Shown here: positions 1-5,676 of the stretch, piece by piece
Position numbering within the stretch: position 1 is the stretch's first letter
Layout of the letters: each line of letters starts with the position of its first letter
From: Acidimicrobiia bacterium
GTDB lineage: Bacteria; Actinomycetota; Acidimicrobiia; Acidimicrobiales; AC-14
Assembly (NCBI GenBank): GCA_019244985.1
Contig: JAFASB010000154.1
Coordinates: forward strand, 1-5,676
Reading direction: 5' to 3'
Length of the DNA stretch: 5,676 bases
Translations under genes and position numbers: made by a program
Notes under the pieces: generated by a model
What the model was told of the DNA's origin: nothing
The model's input: only the letters and a program-made list of their open reading frames with translations
The model's database searches: none

Positions 1-1928
1 CGCTCGAGCAGCCCCCGCGGCGTCCGCAGCCAGTCGCTCAGCTTCTGCAGCATGCCCATGATCGAACCGCCCGGCAGGTAGCCGATGAACAGCGCGCCTA
101 CAGCGATGAAGGCGGGCGCGACGTCGGCCAGCCCGAAGAAGGCCAAGAGGACCAGTCCTGCGGCTCCCACGAGCGCGCCACCGAGTGAGCCGACGCCCGC
201 GACGATCACGGCGATGAACCACAGGAGGCTGCTGCTGATCGGCTCGAACTGGCTGATGGGGGAGAAGGCGTGCGCCTGCTGCGACAGCAGTGCCCCGCCG
301 ATACCTGCGATGAAAGCGCTGACCCCGAAGATGAACAGCTTGTAGGCGCGGAGGTCGATGCCGATCGATCGGGCTGCGGTCTCGGAGTCGCGCATGGCGG
401 CCAGGATGCGCCCGAGGCGTCCGCGTCGCAGGTTGTTGGCGAACAGGAACGCCAGCGCCACCCACCCCAGCTCGAACCAGTAGAAGGCCTTGTCGCCGTC
501 CAGCGACCAGCCGAACAGGCTGGGCCGGTTCACGGTGAGGCCGGCCGCACCCTTGGCGAAGATGTCGCTGGAGAACACCAGGCTGAAGCAGAGGACGCCG
601 ATCGTCAGCGTCGTCAGTCCGAGGAACAGGCCCTTGCGTTTCAGCGCCGGGTAGCCGGCGATGAGGCCGACCAGAACGGCGGCGAAAGCGCCGATCAGCA
701 TCGAGAACACCACGGGGATGCCGAAGGCGTTGCTGACCCGTACCGAGACGAACGAGCCCATGCCTGCGAAGGCCGCTTGGCCGAGCGTGATGTGGCCGGA
801 GAACCCGGTGACGGCGACGATCGAGATGAAGATGACGGTCAGGGCGAGCATCTCTTGGCCGTAGACGATGTTGATGCCGCTGAGCGTGAAGGGCAGGACG
901 ATCAGGGCGAGAGCCACGACGCCGATGACCACGCGTGTCTCCGCCCGTCGACCTCTCGCCCCGCCGACCGACCGGGAGACGAGACCGCTGACGCCCGAGC
1001 CACTCTCACCGACCTCGTCGAGCTTGCGGTAGATGAGGAGGGCTCCGAACAGGATCAGCACCGAGAGGTTGGGCTTGAGGGCGCCGATCATCTCGGTGAA
1101 CCAGTGGGGCCAGTGGAAGTGGAGGAACGGCGCCACCGTCGGGTTGAACTGGGTCAGCAGGCTCTGCAGGACGCCGAGGAGCAGCACCCCCGCCGCAACC
1201 GCCACGGGGATGCTCACCAGTCGGGCGACGACGGCGACCGAGAATGTCTCGATGACGAGCAGCGTGAGGCCGACGGGGTCGAGCTGGTCCGGCGCGAGGA
1301 GGACGCCGGTGAGGCCCGCAAGTCCGGCGCCGAGAGCCCACGAGAGCGAGGCGACGCGGTTGGCGTTGATGGCGGCCAGCTCGGACAGCTGGCGGCGATC
1401 GACGACGGCCCGGATCTTGGTGCCCAGGTGGGTGTAGTGGAACAACAGGTACAGCAGCCCGCTGATGACGGCGACCATGATGACGACGGCCAGCCGGTCG
1501 GCGCCGATGATGAGCTTGCTCGTCAGGTGCACCGGCTTGTTCTTGACGATCTGCGGGCCGTGGCGCACCGTGCCGGTCCAGATCTTCTGGGCGAGGCCGA
1601 CCAACAGAAGGAACACCCCGAGCGTCGCGACCAGCTTCTCGGACGTGCCGGCGCCGCGCTTCTGCAACGGTCGGAAGATGAACCGCTCGAGGATGATGCC
1701 GATGCCGGGACCGGCAATCAGAATCGTCAGCGGTGTCGCGATCCACAGCGACACGCCCCACTGGGCGTTCAGCTGCCAGAGGATGTACGCCACGATCATG
1801 GCGATCGCCCCGTGGGCGAAGTTGAAGATCCCCGTGGCCTTGTAGGTGAGGACGATGCCGATGCCGGCCAGCGAGTAGATACAGCCGGTGCCGATCCCGG
1901 CCAGGATCAGCGAGAGCCAGAAGGTCAT
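1..1928 (-). CDS. livHM: LivH-LivM fused ABC importer permease, branched-chain amino acid type (C-terminus beyond window)
   Basis: Membrane-spanning part of a branched-chain-amino-acid-type ABC importer, with both permease subunits in one open frame of 642 codons in the window. I translated the junction codon by codon and found no stop. Residues 1-300 are LivH-like: an N-terminal stretch reading YKATGIFNFAHGA (29-41) and the cytoplasmic coupling loop THLGTKIRAVVDRRQLSELA from residue 166. Residues about 303-332 form a polar, Gly/Ser/Arg-rich linker. From about 333 the LivM half begins, with FSGHITLGQAAFAG (375-388) and a second coupling loop RLGRILAAMRDSETAARSIG from 504. The last visible residues, LPGGSIMG and a basic tail, resemble a normal LivM end, so the protein either stops just outside or continues into an ATPase domain. 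The ATG at 1928 lies 17 bases after the upstream stop, without a strong ribosome binding site. Family membership is firm. The substrate is open: this family also carries urea, amides and other small compounds, and no binding protein is visible. Confidence 0.93.
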   Translation of the reverse strand, partial: MTFWLSLILAGIGTGCIYSLAGIGIVLTYKATGIFNFAHGAIAMIVAYILWQLNAQWGVSLWIATPLTILIAGPGIGIILERFIFRPLQKRGAGTSEKLVATLGVFLLLVGLAQKIWTGTVRHGPQIVKNKPVHLTSKLIIGADRLAVVIMVAVISGLLYLLFHYTHLGTKIRAVVDRRQLSELAAINANRVASLSWALGAGLAGLTGVLLAPDQLDPVGLTLLVIETFSVAVVARLVSIPVAVAAGVLLLGVLQSLLTQFNPTVAPFLHFHWPHWFTEMIGALKPNLSVLILFGALLIYRKLDEVGESGSGVSGLVSRSVGGARGRRAETRVVIGVVALALIVLPFTLSGINIVYGQEMLALTVIFISIVAVTGFSGHITLGQAAFAGMGSFVSVRVSNAFGIPVVFSMLIGAFAAVLVGLIAGYPALKRKGLFLGLTTLTIGVLCFSLVFSSDIFAKGAAGLTVNRPSLFGWSLDGDKAFYWFELGWVALAFLFANNLRRGRLGRILAAMRDSETAARSIGIDLRAYKLFIFGVSAFIAGIGGALLSQQAHAFSPISQFEPISSSLLWFIAVIVAGVGSLGGALVGAAGLVLLAFFGLADVAPAFIAVGALFIGYLPGGSIMGMLQKLSDWLRTPRGLLE

Positions 1929-1945
1929 CGCCTAGGACAGGAGCG

Positions 1946-2545
1946 TCAGGCGGAGGCGGATGCGGTCTGGGGCTCGCACAGCCGGCAGGGCTTGAGACCC
2001 TGGCGCCGGGCCGCGCCGGCCGTCACCGACTTGGCTTCCTTCTTGCCCTGCACCATCGAGCAGTCGGCCCGGTGATAGCTCGAGCCGCCGGGCAACGCCA
2101 GCAAGCTGACCGACTCCCGCTGGGTGCTGGTCGGTTCACCGGCTGACGAACCGTTGGTCGACAGTGCCGGGGCGTCGGGGCGGCTGAGGAGCGCGTGATG
2201 CAGGTCGGCGACGAGATCTTCGAGGTGGTCGACCCGCTCCTGGGTGCGCTTGAGATCCTCGGTGCCGATGAGCATTGCGCCGAAGCCGACCAGGGCGAGC
2301 CCGCCGATGCCACCGGAGATGAGGTACGGAAGTTGTTTCGCCACGATCGCCTCGCGTGAGACGCCGAGGTAGCCGATCAGAACGGCGAGCAGCCCGAGGC
2401 CGACGAGGATCCAGCCGTACGTCGGGCGTGTCGCCCGTCCGACCCACTTCCAGAACAACGCGGGATCGGGCATCTCGGGCCGCGACCTCTTCTCGCTCTC
2501 TGACGTGATGATCGGCAGATCGGTTGCGGGATCGGCGGTGGCCAT
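1946..2545 (-). CDS. Two-helix membrane protein with C-terminal Ada-like putative metal-binding motif
   Basis: A 199-residue protein of unknown role. Residues 1-40 are polar. Two hydrophobic segments follow, about 44-61 (GWILVGLGLLAVLIGYL) and about 73-94 (PYLISGGIGGLALVGFGAML), probably a membrane hairpin. A charged stretch at 96-120 (DLKRTQERVDHLEDLVADLH) looks like a short coiled coil. After a Ser/Pro/Thr-rich linker, the C-terminus has SYHRADC (H158, C162) and GLKPCRLCEP (C187, C190). That spacing recalls the zinc-binding segment of Ada and the related YHxxxC...PCxxC module found at the ends of some nucleases and envelope proteins, so metal binding is plausible but inferred. With only three Cys and one His it is not a standard four-Cys Ada domain. 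The start is backed by AGGGAG five bases upstream of the ATG. It lies between a secreted protein and a permease and is probably co-transcribed with both. Confidence 0.85.
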   Translation of the reverse strand: MATADPATDLPIITSESEKRSRPEMPDPALFWKWVGRATRPTYGWILVGLGLLAVLIGYLGVSREAIVAKQLPYLISGGIGGLALVGFGAMLIGTEDLKRTQERVDHLEDLVADLHHALLSRPDAPALSTNGSSAGEPTSTQRESVSLLALPGGSSYHRADCSMVQGKKEAKSVTAGAARRQGLKPCRLCEPQTASASA

Positions 2546-2550
2546 GGTCG

Positions 2551-2556
2551 CTCCCT
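2551..2556 (-). promoter_or_regulatory. Ribosome binding site overlapping the upstream stop codon
   Basis: On the minus strand AGGGAG lies five bases before the ATG at 2545. Its first two bases are also the last two bases of the TAG stop (2557-2555) of the secreted-protein gene. A ribosome terminating there sits on the next start site, which suggests translational coupling. It also fixes the start of the two-helix membrane protein. Confidence 0.75.
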
Positions 2557-4099
2557 ACTCGACTCGTCGAGGACGTGGCACCAGCAGGCGTGAGCTTAGG
2601 CAGACGCCGACGAACGCGATGGCACACGCTAGGTACAACAGATCGAAGCGGTGGCTGATGGTGGCTCCGACCAGATCGGCCTCCAGCTCGCGGAGACTGC
2701 CGAGCCGCGAGCCGAGCACCCTCGGGCGACTCGATCGTGTGGTGGTCGAGTTGAACGAACCGGGCGTGCCCGGGGTCCCGAGGACGCCTTCGGCGCCCGA
2801 TGGGCTTCCGAGGTCCGGCGCAGCAGCCGACGATCCCGTGCCGGGCGGTGTGCTCACCCCTCCGATACCGCCGGCGTCCTGCTGCTGGTTGTCGCTGTTG
2901 CGAGCCTGCGACGCCGACGCTCGAGTACCCGCCACCCCGAGGGTGAAGGTGGCGAAGTAGGTGTCGGTGGCGTTCGGGATCTCCAGGAAGCGCTCGATGT
3001 AGAAGTTCAGACCCTGGACCTCACTGGTGACGGTCTTGGGGTCCGATGAATTCACGTCGCCGCTCGTGCTTGCCAAAGTGATCTTGGCCTGGGCGCCCGC
3101 CAGCGCAGCGTTGAGGGCGTCGGTCAACGGCTTCGCCGAGCTGCTCGAGCTCCCGACGTGCACGCCGTCCTTGTCGATCGCCGCGGGCTGGCCGGCCACG
3201 CTCACACCTCCGAGGGTGAAGTGCTCGGAGTGCTCGGCGATGCCGTTGCCGTCAGTGTGCGACGTCGAGTCCGACTTGATGGACGCGATCTGGATGATCC
3301 CGCCGAAGAGGGAGACGCCGTTCAGGGTCGACGAGGCCGTCACCAGGAGGGCGCCGCTGTTGTCGTAGATCTGCTTGGTGTGGGCGACGGCGCTGTCGAT
3401 GTGGAGCGTGCTGTTGTCGGCCGCTTGGGGGGTCACCGCGGCGGCCGCGGCCGGGCCGTGGAGGATCGCCGCCGCCGACTTGCGGAATGCGAGGGCCTGG
3501 GCCGGCAGGGCGGGTGTGCCTGTCAGGTTGACGCTGCCGATCACGGCGTCGCTGTACACCGACACGCGGTCGGCGTGGGCGACGGCGCTCGTGGTCGTGA
3601 TCGTCAGCGGATAGCCCTGGCCGATGACCTGGCTGCCGTCCGTCCTGGCGTCGGGCGTGGTGCTGTCTGCCTCCACGACGGTGGGGAAGGGTGGCGCCGG
3701 GTTGCAGACCGGAGGCTCGAGGGCCGGCGGCACGCGCTGAGCGTTGAAGATCTGTGTGAAGACCTGGCCGCAGACGAGGGCGAGACCACCGGTGCCCGTG
3801 GGCCCCGGGTAGTAAGTGGATGCCCGTGCGTACTGGCTGTTGGCGTCCCACTGGCTGCCGGCGTCGGGGAAGGCGGCGAAGAGCGGCTGCTGGACGGGGA
3901 GCACGCCGCCCTTGGAGTCGGCGGTGCCGATGATCGCCGAGGCCGAGGCCTGCCCGCTCCAGGTGATGGGCCGGTCGGCGTCGGGATCGTTGGCCGCCTT
4001 GGCGACCTGGGGCACGACGAGGGCGGCAACGACGAGCAGCGCGGCGGCCAGGAAGCATGCCCTGCGCACGCGGCGCAGCACCCTGCCAGTCGGCTTCAT
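2555..4099 (-). CDS. Secreted, C-terminally membrane-anchored repeat protein of unknown function
   Basis: About 514 residues from the chosen ATG at 4099. The N-terminus (MKPTGRVLRRVRR) followed by a hydrophobic core and AKA|A near residue 35 is a classical signal peptide. The exported part is rich in Ala, Ser, Thr and Gly and looks beta-rich. Three degenerate repeats (about 168-193, 234-269 and 276-307) begin with SAVAHA, SAVAHT or STSHT and end in GSVNLTG, NGVSLFGG or GGVSVAGQ. Two cysteines (about 110 and 132) could pair. A Gly/Ser/Pro-rich stalk (about 399-455) leads through an Arg-containing stretch to one membrane helix (485-507) and a short basic tail PRPRRVE, which suggests a surface protein held by its C-terminus. 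I cannot name a family; some actinobacterial 'choice-of-anchor' surface proteins look similar. Upstream in-frame ATGs at 4123 and 4183 are possible. I prefer 4099 because a candidate -10 ends at 4124, which would put the 4123 ATG before the transcript starts. No start has a strong ribosome binding site. It is the first gene of the leftward operon. Confidence 0.8.
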   Translation of the reverse strand: MKPTGRVLRRVRRACFLAAALLVVAALVVPQVAKAANDPDADRPITWSGQASASAIIGTADSKGGVLPVQQPLFAAFPDAGSQWDANSQYARASTYYPGPTGTGGLALVCGQVFTQIFNAQRVPPALEPPVCNPAPPFPTVVEADSTTPDARTDGSQVIGQGYPLTITTTSAVAHADRVSVYSDAVIGSVNLTGTPALPAQALAFRKSAAAILHGPAAAAAVTPQAADNSTLHIDSAVAHTKQIYDNSGALLVTASSTLNGVSLFGGIIQIASIKSDSTSHTDGNGIAEHSEHFTLGGVSVAGQPAAIDKDGVHVGSSSSSAKPLTDALNAALAGAQAKITLASTSGDVNSSDPKTVTSEVQGLNFYIERFLEIPNATDTYFATFTLGVAGTRASASQARNSDNQQQDAGGIGGVSTPPGTGSSAAAPDLGSPSGAEGVLGTPGTPGSFNSTTTRSSRPRVLGSRLGSLRELEADLVGATISHRFDLLYLACAIAFVGVCLSSRLLVPRPRRVE

Positions 4100-4123
4100 C
4101 TCGCCCGGAGTCGCACGATTCAT

Positions 4124-4152
4124 AGGGTACAGAGGAGTTCGCTGCCACTCAC
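4124..4152 (-). promoter_or_regulatory. Candidate promoter of the leftward operon
   Basis: On the minus strand a TACCCT hexamer (4129-4124) fits the TANNNT -10 pattern, with a weak GTGAGT -35 (4152-4147) at 17-base spacing. A transcript would start near 4115-4118, leaving a leader of about 16-19 bases before the ATG at 4099. The -35 matches TTGACA at only three positions, so this is a suggestion by eye. Confidence 0.3.
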
Positions 4153-4215
4153 GGTGGTTCCTGCCCTCCGGGCCGTGCCCCATCGGGACGAACAGCGCGA
4201 ACCGAGCCGCACAAA

Positions 4216-4233
4216 CCTGACTCTAGTGTCAGG
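4216..4233. promoter_or_regulatory. 18-bp palindrome, probable operator
   Basis: CCTGACTCTAGTGTCAGG is an inverted repeat centred between 4224 and 4225, with eight of nine base pairs matching (the 4222/4227 pair fails). It lies in the divergent intergenic region, 22 bases before the GTG start of the oxidoreductase, and covers that gene's candidate -35. The length and symmetry suit a dimeric helix-turn-helix repressor of the TetR or GntR kind, which is inference. It has no T-run after it and is too close to a start to be a terminator. Confidence 0.55.
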
Positions 4234-4246
4234 GAACGGCTACGGT
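4217..4246 (+). promoter_or_regulatory. Candidate promoter of the oxidoreductase gene, probably giving a leaderless transcript
   Basis: CTGACT (4217-4222) and TACGGT (4241-4246) resemble -35 and -10 elements with an 18-base spacer. The expected transcription start, about 6-9 bases after the -10, falls on or next to the GTG at 4255, and no ribosome binding site precedes that codon. Leaderless GTG transcripts are common in Actinomycetota. The -35 lies inside the palindrome, so a bound protein would block it. Confidence 0.45.
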
Positions 4247-4254
4247 CCGGGCGC

Positions 4255-5184
4255 GTGAGACCTTTTCGTTTCGGGGCCCAGGTCGCCGACAGCAAGCCGG
4301 GCAAGGCCTGGGCCGAGCTGGGCCGCAAGCTGGAGGACGGCGGGTACTCGACGCTGTTCGTCCCCGATCACTTCGACGACCAGGTCGCCCCGCTGCCGGC
4401 GATGACCTGGGTTGCGGCGGCCACCTCGGAGCTGCGCGTCGGCAGCCTGGTCTTCGACAACGACTTCAAGCACCCCGTCGTGTTGGCGAAGGAGGCGGCG
4501 ACTCTCGACCTGCTGAGCGAGGGGCGCCTCGAGCTCGGCGTCGGAGCGGGCTGGATGACGACCGACTACGAAGCATCGGGGATCCCCTTCGAGTCAGCGC
4601 GGGTGCGGATCGACAAGCTCGAGGAGTCGGTGGCCGTCCTCAAGGGCCTGATGAGCGGCGAGCCGTTCTCCTTCGACGGCGCCCACTACAAGATCGACAA
4701 CCTCGTCGGCACCCCGACGCCGGTGCAGCAGCCCCACCCGCCCATCCTCATCGGCGCGGGCGCCAAGCGCATGTTGTCGTTCGCGGCGCGGGAGGCCGAC
4801 ATCATCTCGGTCAACTTCGACCTCAGCCCGGGCGCGGTCAACGCCGACGTGGTCGCCACGGGCACCGCGGAGCTGACGGCCGGGAAGATCGACATCATCC
4901 GCGAGGCCGCCGGCGATCGCTTCGACGACATCGAGCTCAGCGTCACCGTCTTCATGGCCGCCCTCACCGACGACCGCGAGCAGCTGGCCGAGATGGTCGC
5001 CGGCAGCTTCGGTCAGCCGCCCGAGCTCGTGCTCGAGTCGCCGCACTTCCTCGCCGGGACCGCGGAGCAGATCGCAGACCAGCTCGAGGAGCGGCGGGAG
5101 CGGTACGGGTTCTCCTACGTCGTCTTCGGCGGCGGCAGCCACGAGGCCATGCTGCCCGTCGTCGCCAAGCTCGCGGGAACCTAA
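4255..5184 (+). CDS. LLM-class F420-dependent oxidoreductase (luciferase-like monooxygenase fold)
   Basis: A 309-residue, full-length member of the bacterial luciferase-like superfamily. These are cytoplasmic TIM-barrel enzymes that use coenzyme F420 or a flavin to oxidise or reduce small substrates. Visible family marks are the N-terminal strand RPFRFGAQ (2-8), FVPDHF (35-40), LRVGSLVFDNDFKHPVVLAK (60-79), GRLELGVGAGW (90-100), PTPVQQPHPPILIGAGAKRM (154-173) and the C-terminal FLAGTAEQIADQLEERRERY (265-284) followed by GFSYVVFGG. The RPFRFG opening and overall layout recall the actinobacterial F420 subfamily TIGR03621 (MSMEG_2516-like); that placement is from memory, not a search. Cofactor choice cannot be proved by eye. 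Translation starts at GTG with no ribosome binding site, fitting a leaderless message. It is divergent from the permease operon and its TAA overlaps the stop of the opposing gene. The substrate is unknown. Confidence 0.92.
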   Translation: MRPFRFGAQVADSKPGKAWAELGRKLEDGGYSTLFVPDHFDDQVAPLPAMTWVAAATSELRVGSLVFDNDFKHPVVLAKEAATLDLLSEGRLELGVGAGWMTTDYEASGIPFESARVRIDKLEESVAVLKGLMSGEPFSFDGAHYKIDNLVGTPTPVQQPHPPILIGAGAKRMLSFAAREADIISVNFDLSPGAVNADVVATGTAELTAGKIDIIREAAGDRFDDIELSVTVFMAALTDDREQLAEMVAGSFGQPPELVLESPHFLAGTAEQIADQLEERRERYGFSYVVFGGGSHEAMLPVVAKLAGT

Positions 5185-5676
5185 GCGCCTTCGACTCGTA
5201 CCGACCGAACGAGGGCAGTCGAGGTGCCCTCGTCGGCGGCGGGATCCTTGGTCACGAACTCGATCACGTACGTCCAGCCCGCATGCTCGAACGTCGTGAT
5301 CGACTCGGTGAATCCTGCGAGCGGTCCCGCAAGGGTCGGGTCGAACGTGAACTGCTTCGCGCTGACGCCAGGCAGCGCAAGGCTCGACACGTCGGGGGCG
5401 CCCACTCCTGACGGTGAGAACAGGGCGCTGAACTCTTCGATGTCACTCGAGCTCAGTTCGTGACTCGGTACGCGAAGGAAGAGGGCGGACTTCCCGTCCG
5501 CGCTCTCGAGGTCCACGCCCGCAGCGATCACTGATCGGGCCGCGAGCCGGGCGAGTGCGGTGGATTTGGGGCTCGCGCTGCGTAGCTCGTCGGGCAATTG
5601 GTTGACGACCAGCTGCAAGCCCGGCTGCAAGCTCTTCTGGTCGACCGGAAGCACGTCCCATTCCCTCGGCAGGGTG
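5181..5676 (-). CDS. Protein of unknown function, N-terminus beyond window
   Basis: An open frame of 164 codons that is still open at the right edge, so the true start lies outside. A GTG at 5654 would give 157 residues, but in-frame codons upstream read TLPREWD, which continues smoothly into VLPVDQKSLQPGLQL, so I treat it as partial. I do not recognise a family. The visible part has no membrane helix and no cysteine. It ends with a likely beta strand (HAGWTYVIEFVTKD), a loop, and ALVRSVRVEG. A WTYVIEF strand followed by a final helix or strand with RSVRV is reminiscent of the end of PsbP/Mog1-like domains in small bacterial lipoproteins, and the missing N-terminus could hold a signal peptide. 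This is a weak structural guess. The TAG stop (5183-5181) overlaps the TAA of the convergent oxidoreductase gene. Confidence 0.7.
   Translation of the reverse strand, partial: TLPREWDVLPVDQKSLQPGLQLVVNQLPDELRSASPKSTALARLAARSVIAAGVDLESADGKSALFLRVPSHELSSSDIEEFSALFSPSGVGAPDVSSLALPGVSAKQFTFDPTLAGPLAGFTESITTFEHAGWTYVIEFVTKDPAADEGTSTALVRSVRVEGA

Noticed and set aside
1006..1761. Minus-strand open frame of 251 codons in another frame
   Set aside because: It is an Arg/Pro/His-rich product inside the LivH-LivM reading frame, which has clear family motifs. It is an overlapping-frame artefact.
270..2075. Long plus-strand open frame of 601 codons
   Set aside because: It is antisense to the LivHM gene, and its product is extremely rich in Asp, Glu, Arg, Gln and His with no hydrophobic core pattern. 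This is the usual shadow of a high-GC membrane-protein gene. It also runs past the LivHM start into the neighbouring gene.
4100..4183. N-terminal extension of the secreted protein from upstream ATG codons (4183 or 4123)
   Set aside because: The extra residues (MGHGPEGRNH... and MNRATPGE) precede an otherwise classical signal peptide. Neither ATG has a ribosome binding site, and the candidate -10 at 4129-4124 would exclude both. The ATG at 4123 remains possible.
3158..4258. Plus-strand open frame of 366 codons
   Set aside because: It lies opposite the secreted-protein gene, with a low-complexity Gly/Arg/Asp/Val composition. The opposite strand has a signal peptide, repeats and an anchor helix, which are real protein features.
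4594..5142. Minus-strand open frame of 182 codons
   Set aside because: It is antisense to the F420-type oxidoreductase, whose motifs are conserved along the whole length.
5443..5661. Minus-strand open frame of 72 codons near the right edge
   Set aside because: It is an Arg-rich out-of-frame shadow of the partial unknown gene, whose frame is open across the whole region to the window edge.

Overview
This is a high-GC window from what looks like a bacterial chromosome. The base composition, the F420-type luciferase-like oxidoreductase, the probable leaderless GTG start and the Ala/Gly/Ser-rich secreted proteins point to Actinomycetota. An Acidimicrobiia-like lineage is my inference, from style rather than from a marker gene. 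Five genes fill almost all of the window, and two of them run off its ends. I see no RNA genes, mobile elements, CRISPR arrays or long repeats.

Left block (1 to about 4100, all on the minus strand, transcribed right to left): three tightly packed genes that look like one operon. In order of transcription they encode (1) a secreted protein of about 514 residues with a signal peptide, three degenerate internal repeats, a Gly/Ser/Pro-rich stalk and a C-terminal membrane anchor; (2) a 199-residue two-helix membrane protein ending in an Ada-like YHRxDC...PCxxC putative metal site; and (3) a LivH-LivM fusion, meaning both membrane subunits of a branched-chain-amino-acid-type ABC importer in one polypeptide, cut by the left window edge. 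The gaps are 9 and 17 bases, and the first stop codon overlaps the next ribosome binding site. No solute-binding protein or ATPase lies in the window; they may follow beyond position 1.

Intergenic region (about 4100 to 4254): a divergent control region. It holds an 18-bp near-perfect palindrome that overlaps a plausible promoter for the rightward gene, and a weaker candidate promoter for the leftward operon.

Right block: a plus-strand F420-dependent LLM-class oxidoreductase (4255 to 5184) meets a minus-strand gene of unknown function (5181 to the right edge, N-terminus missing). Their stop codons overlap tail to tail.

The most notable part is the left operon. It links two uncharacterised envelope proteins with a fused importer permease, and it may share a regulator with the divergent flavin/F420 enzyme. 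That functional link is inference only.
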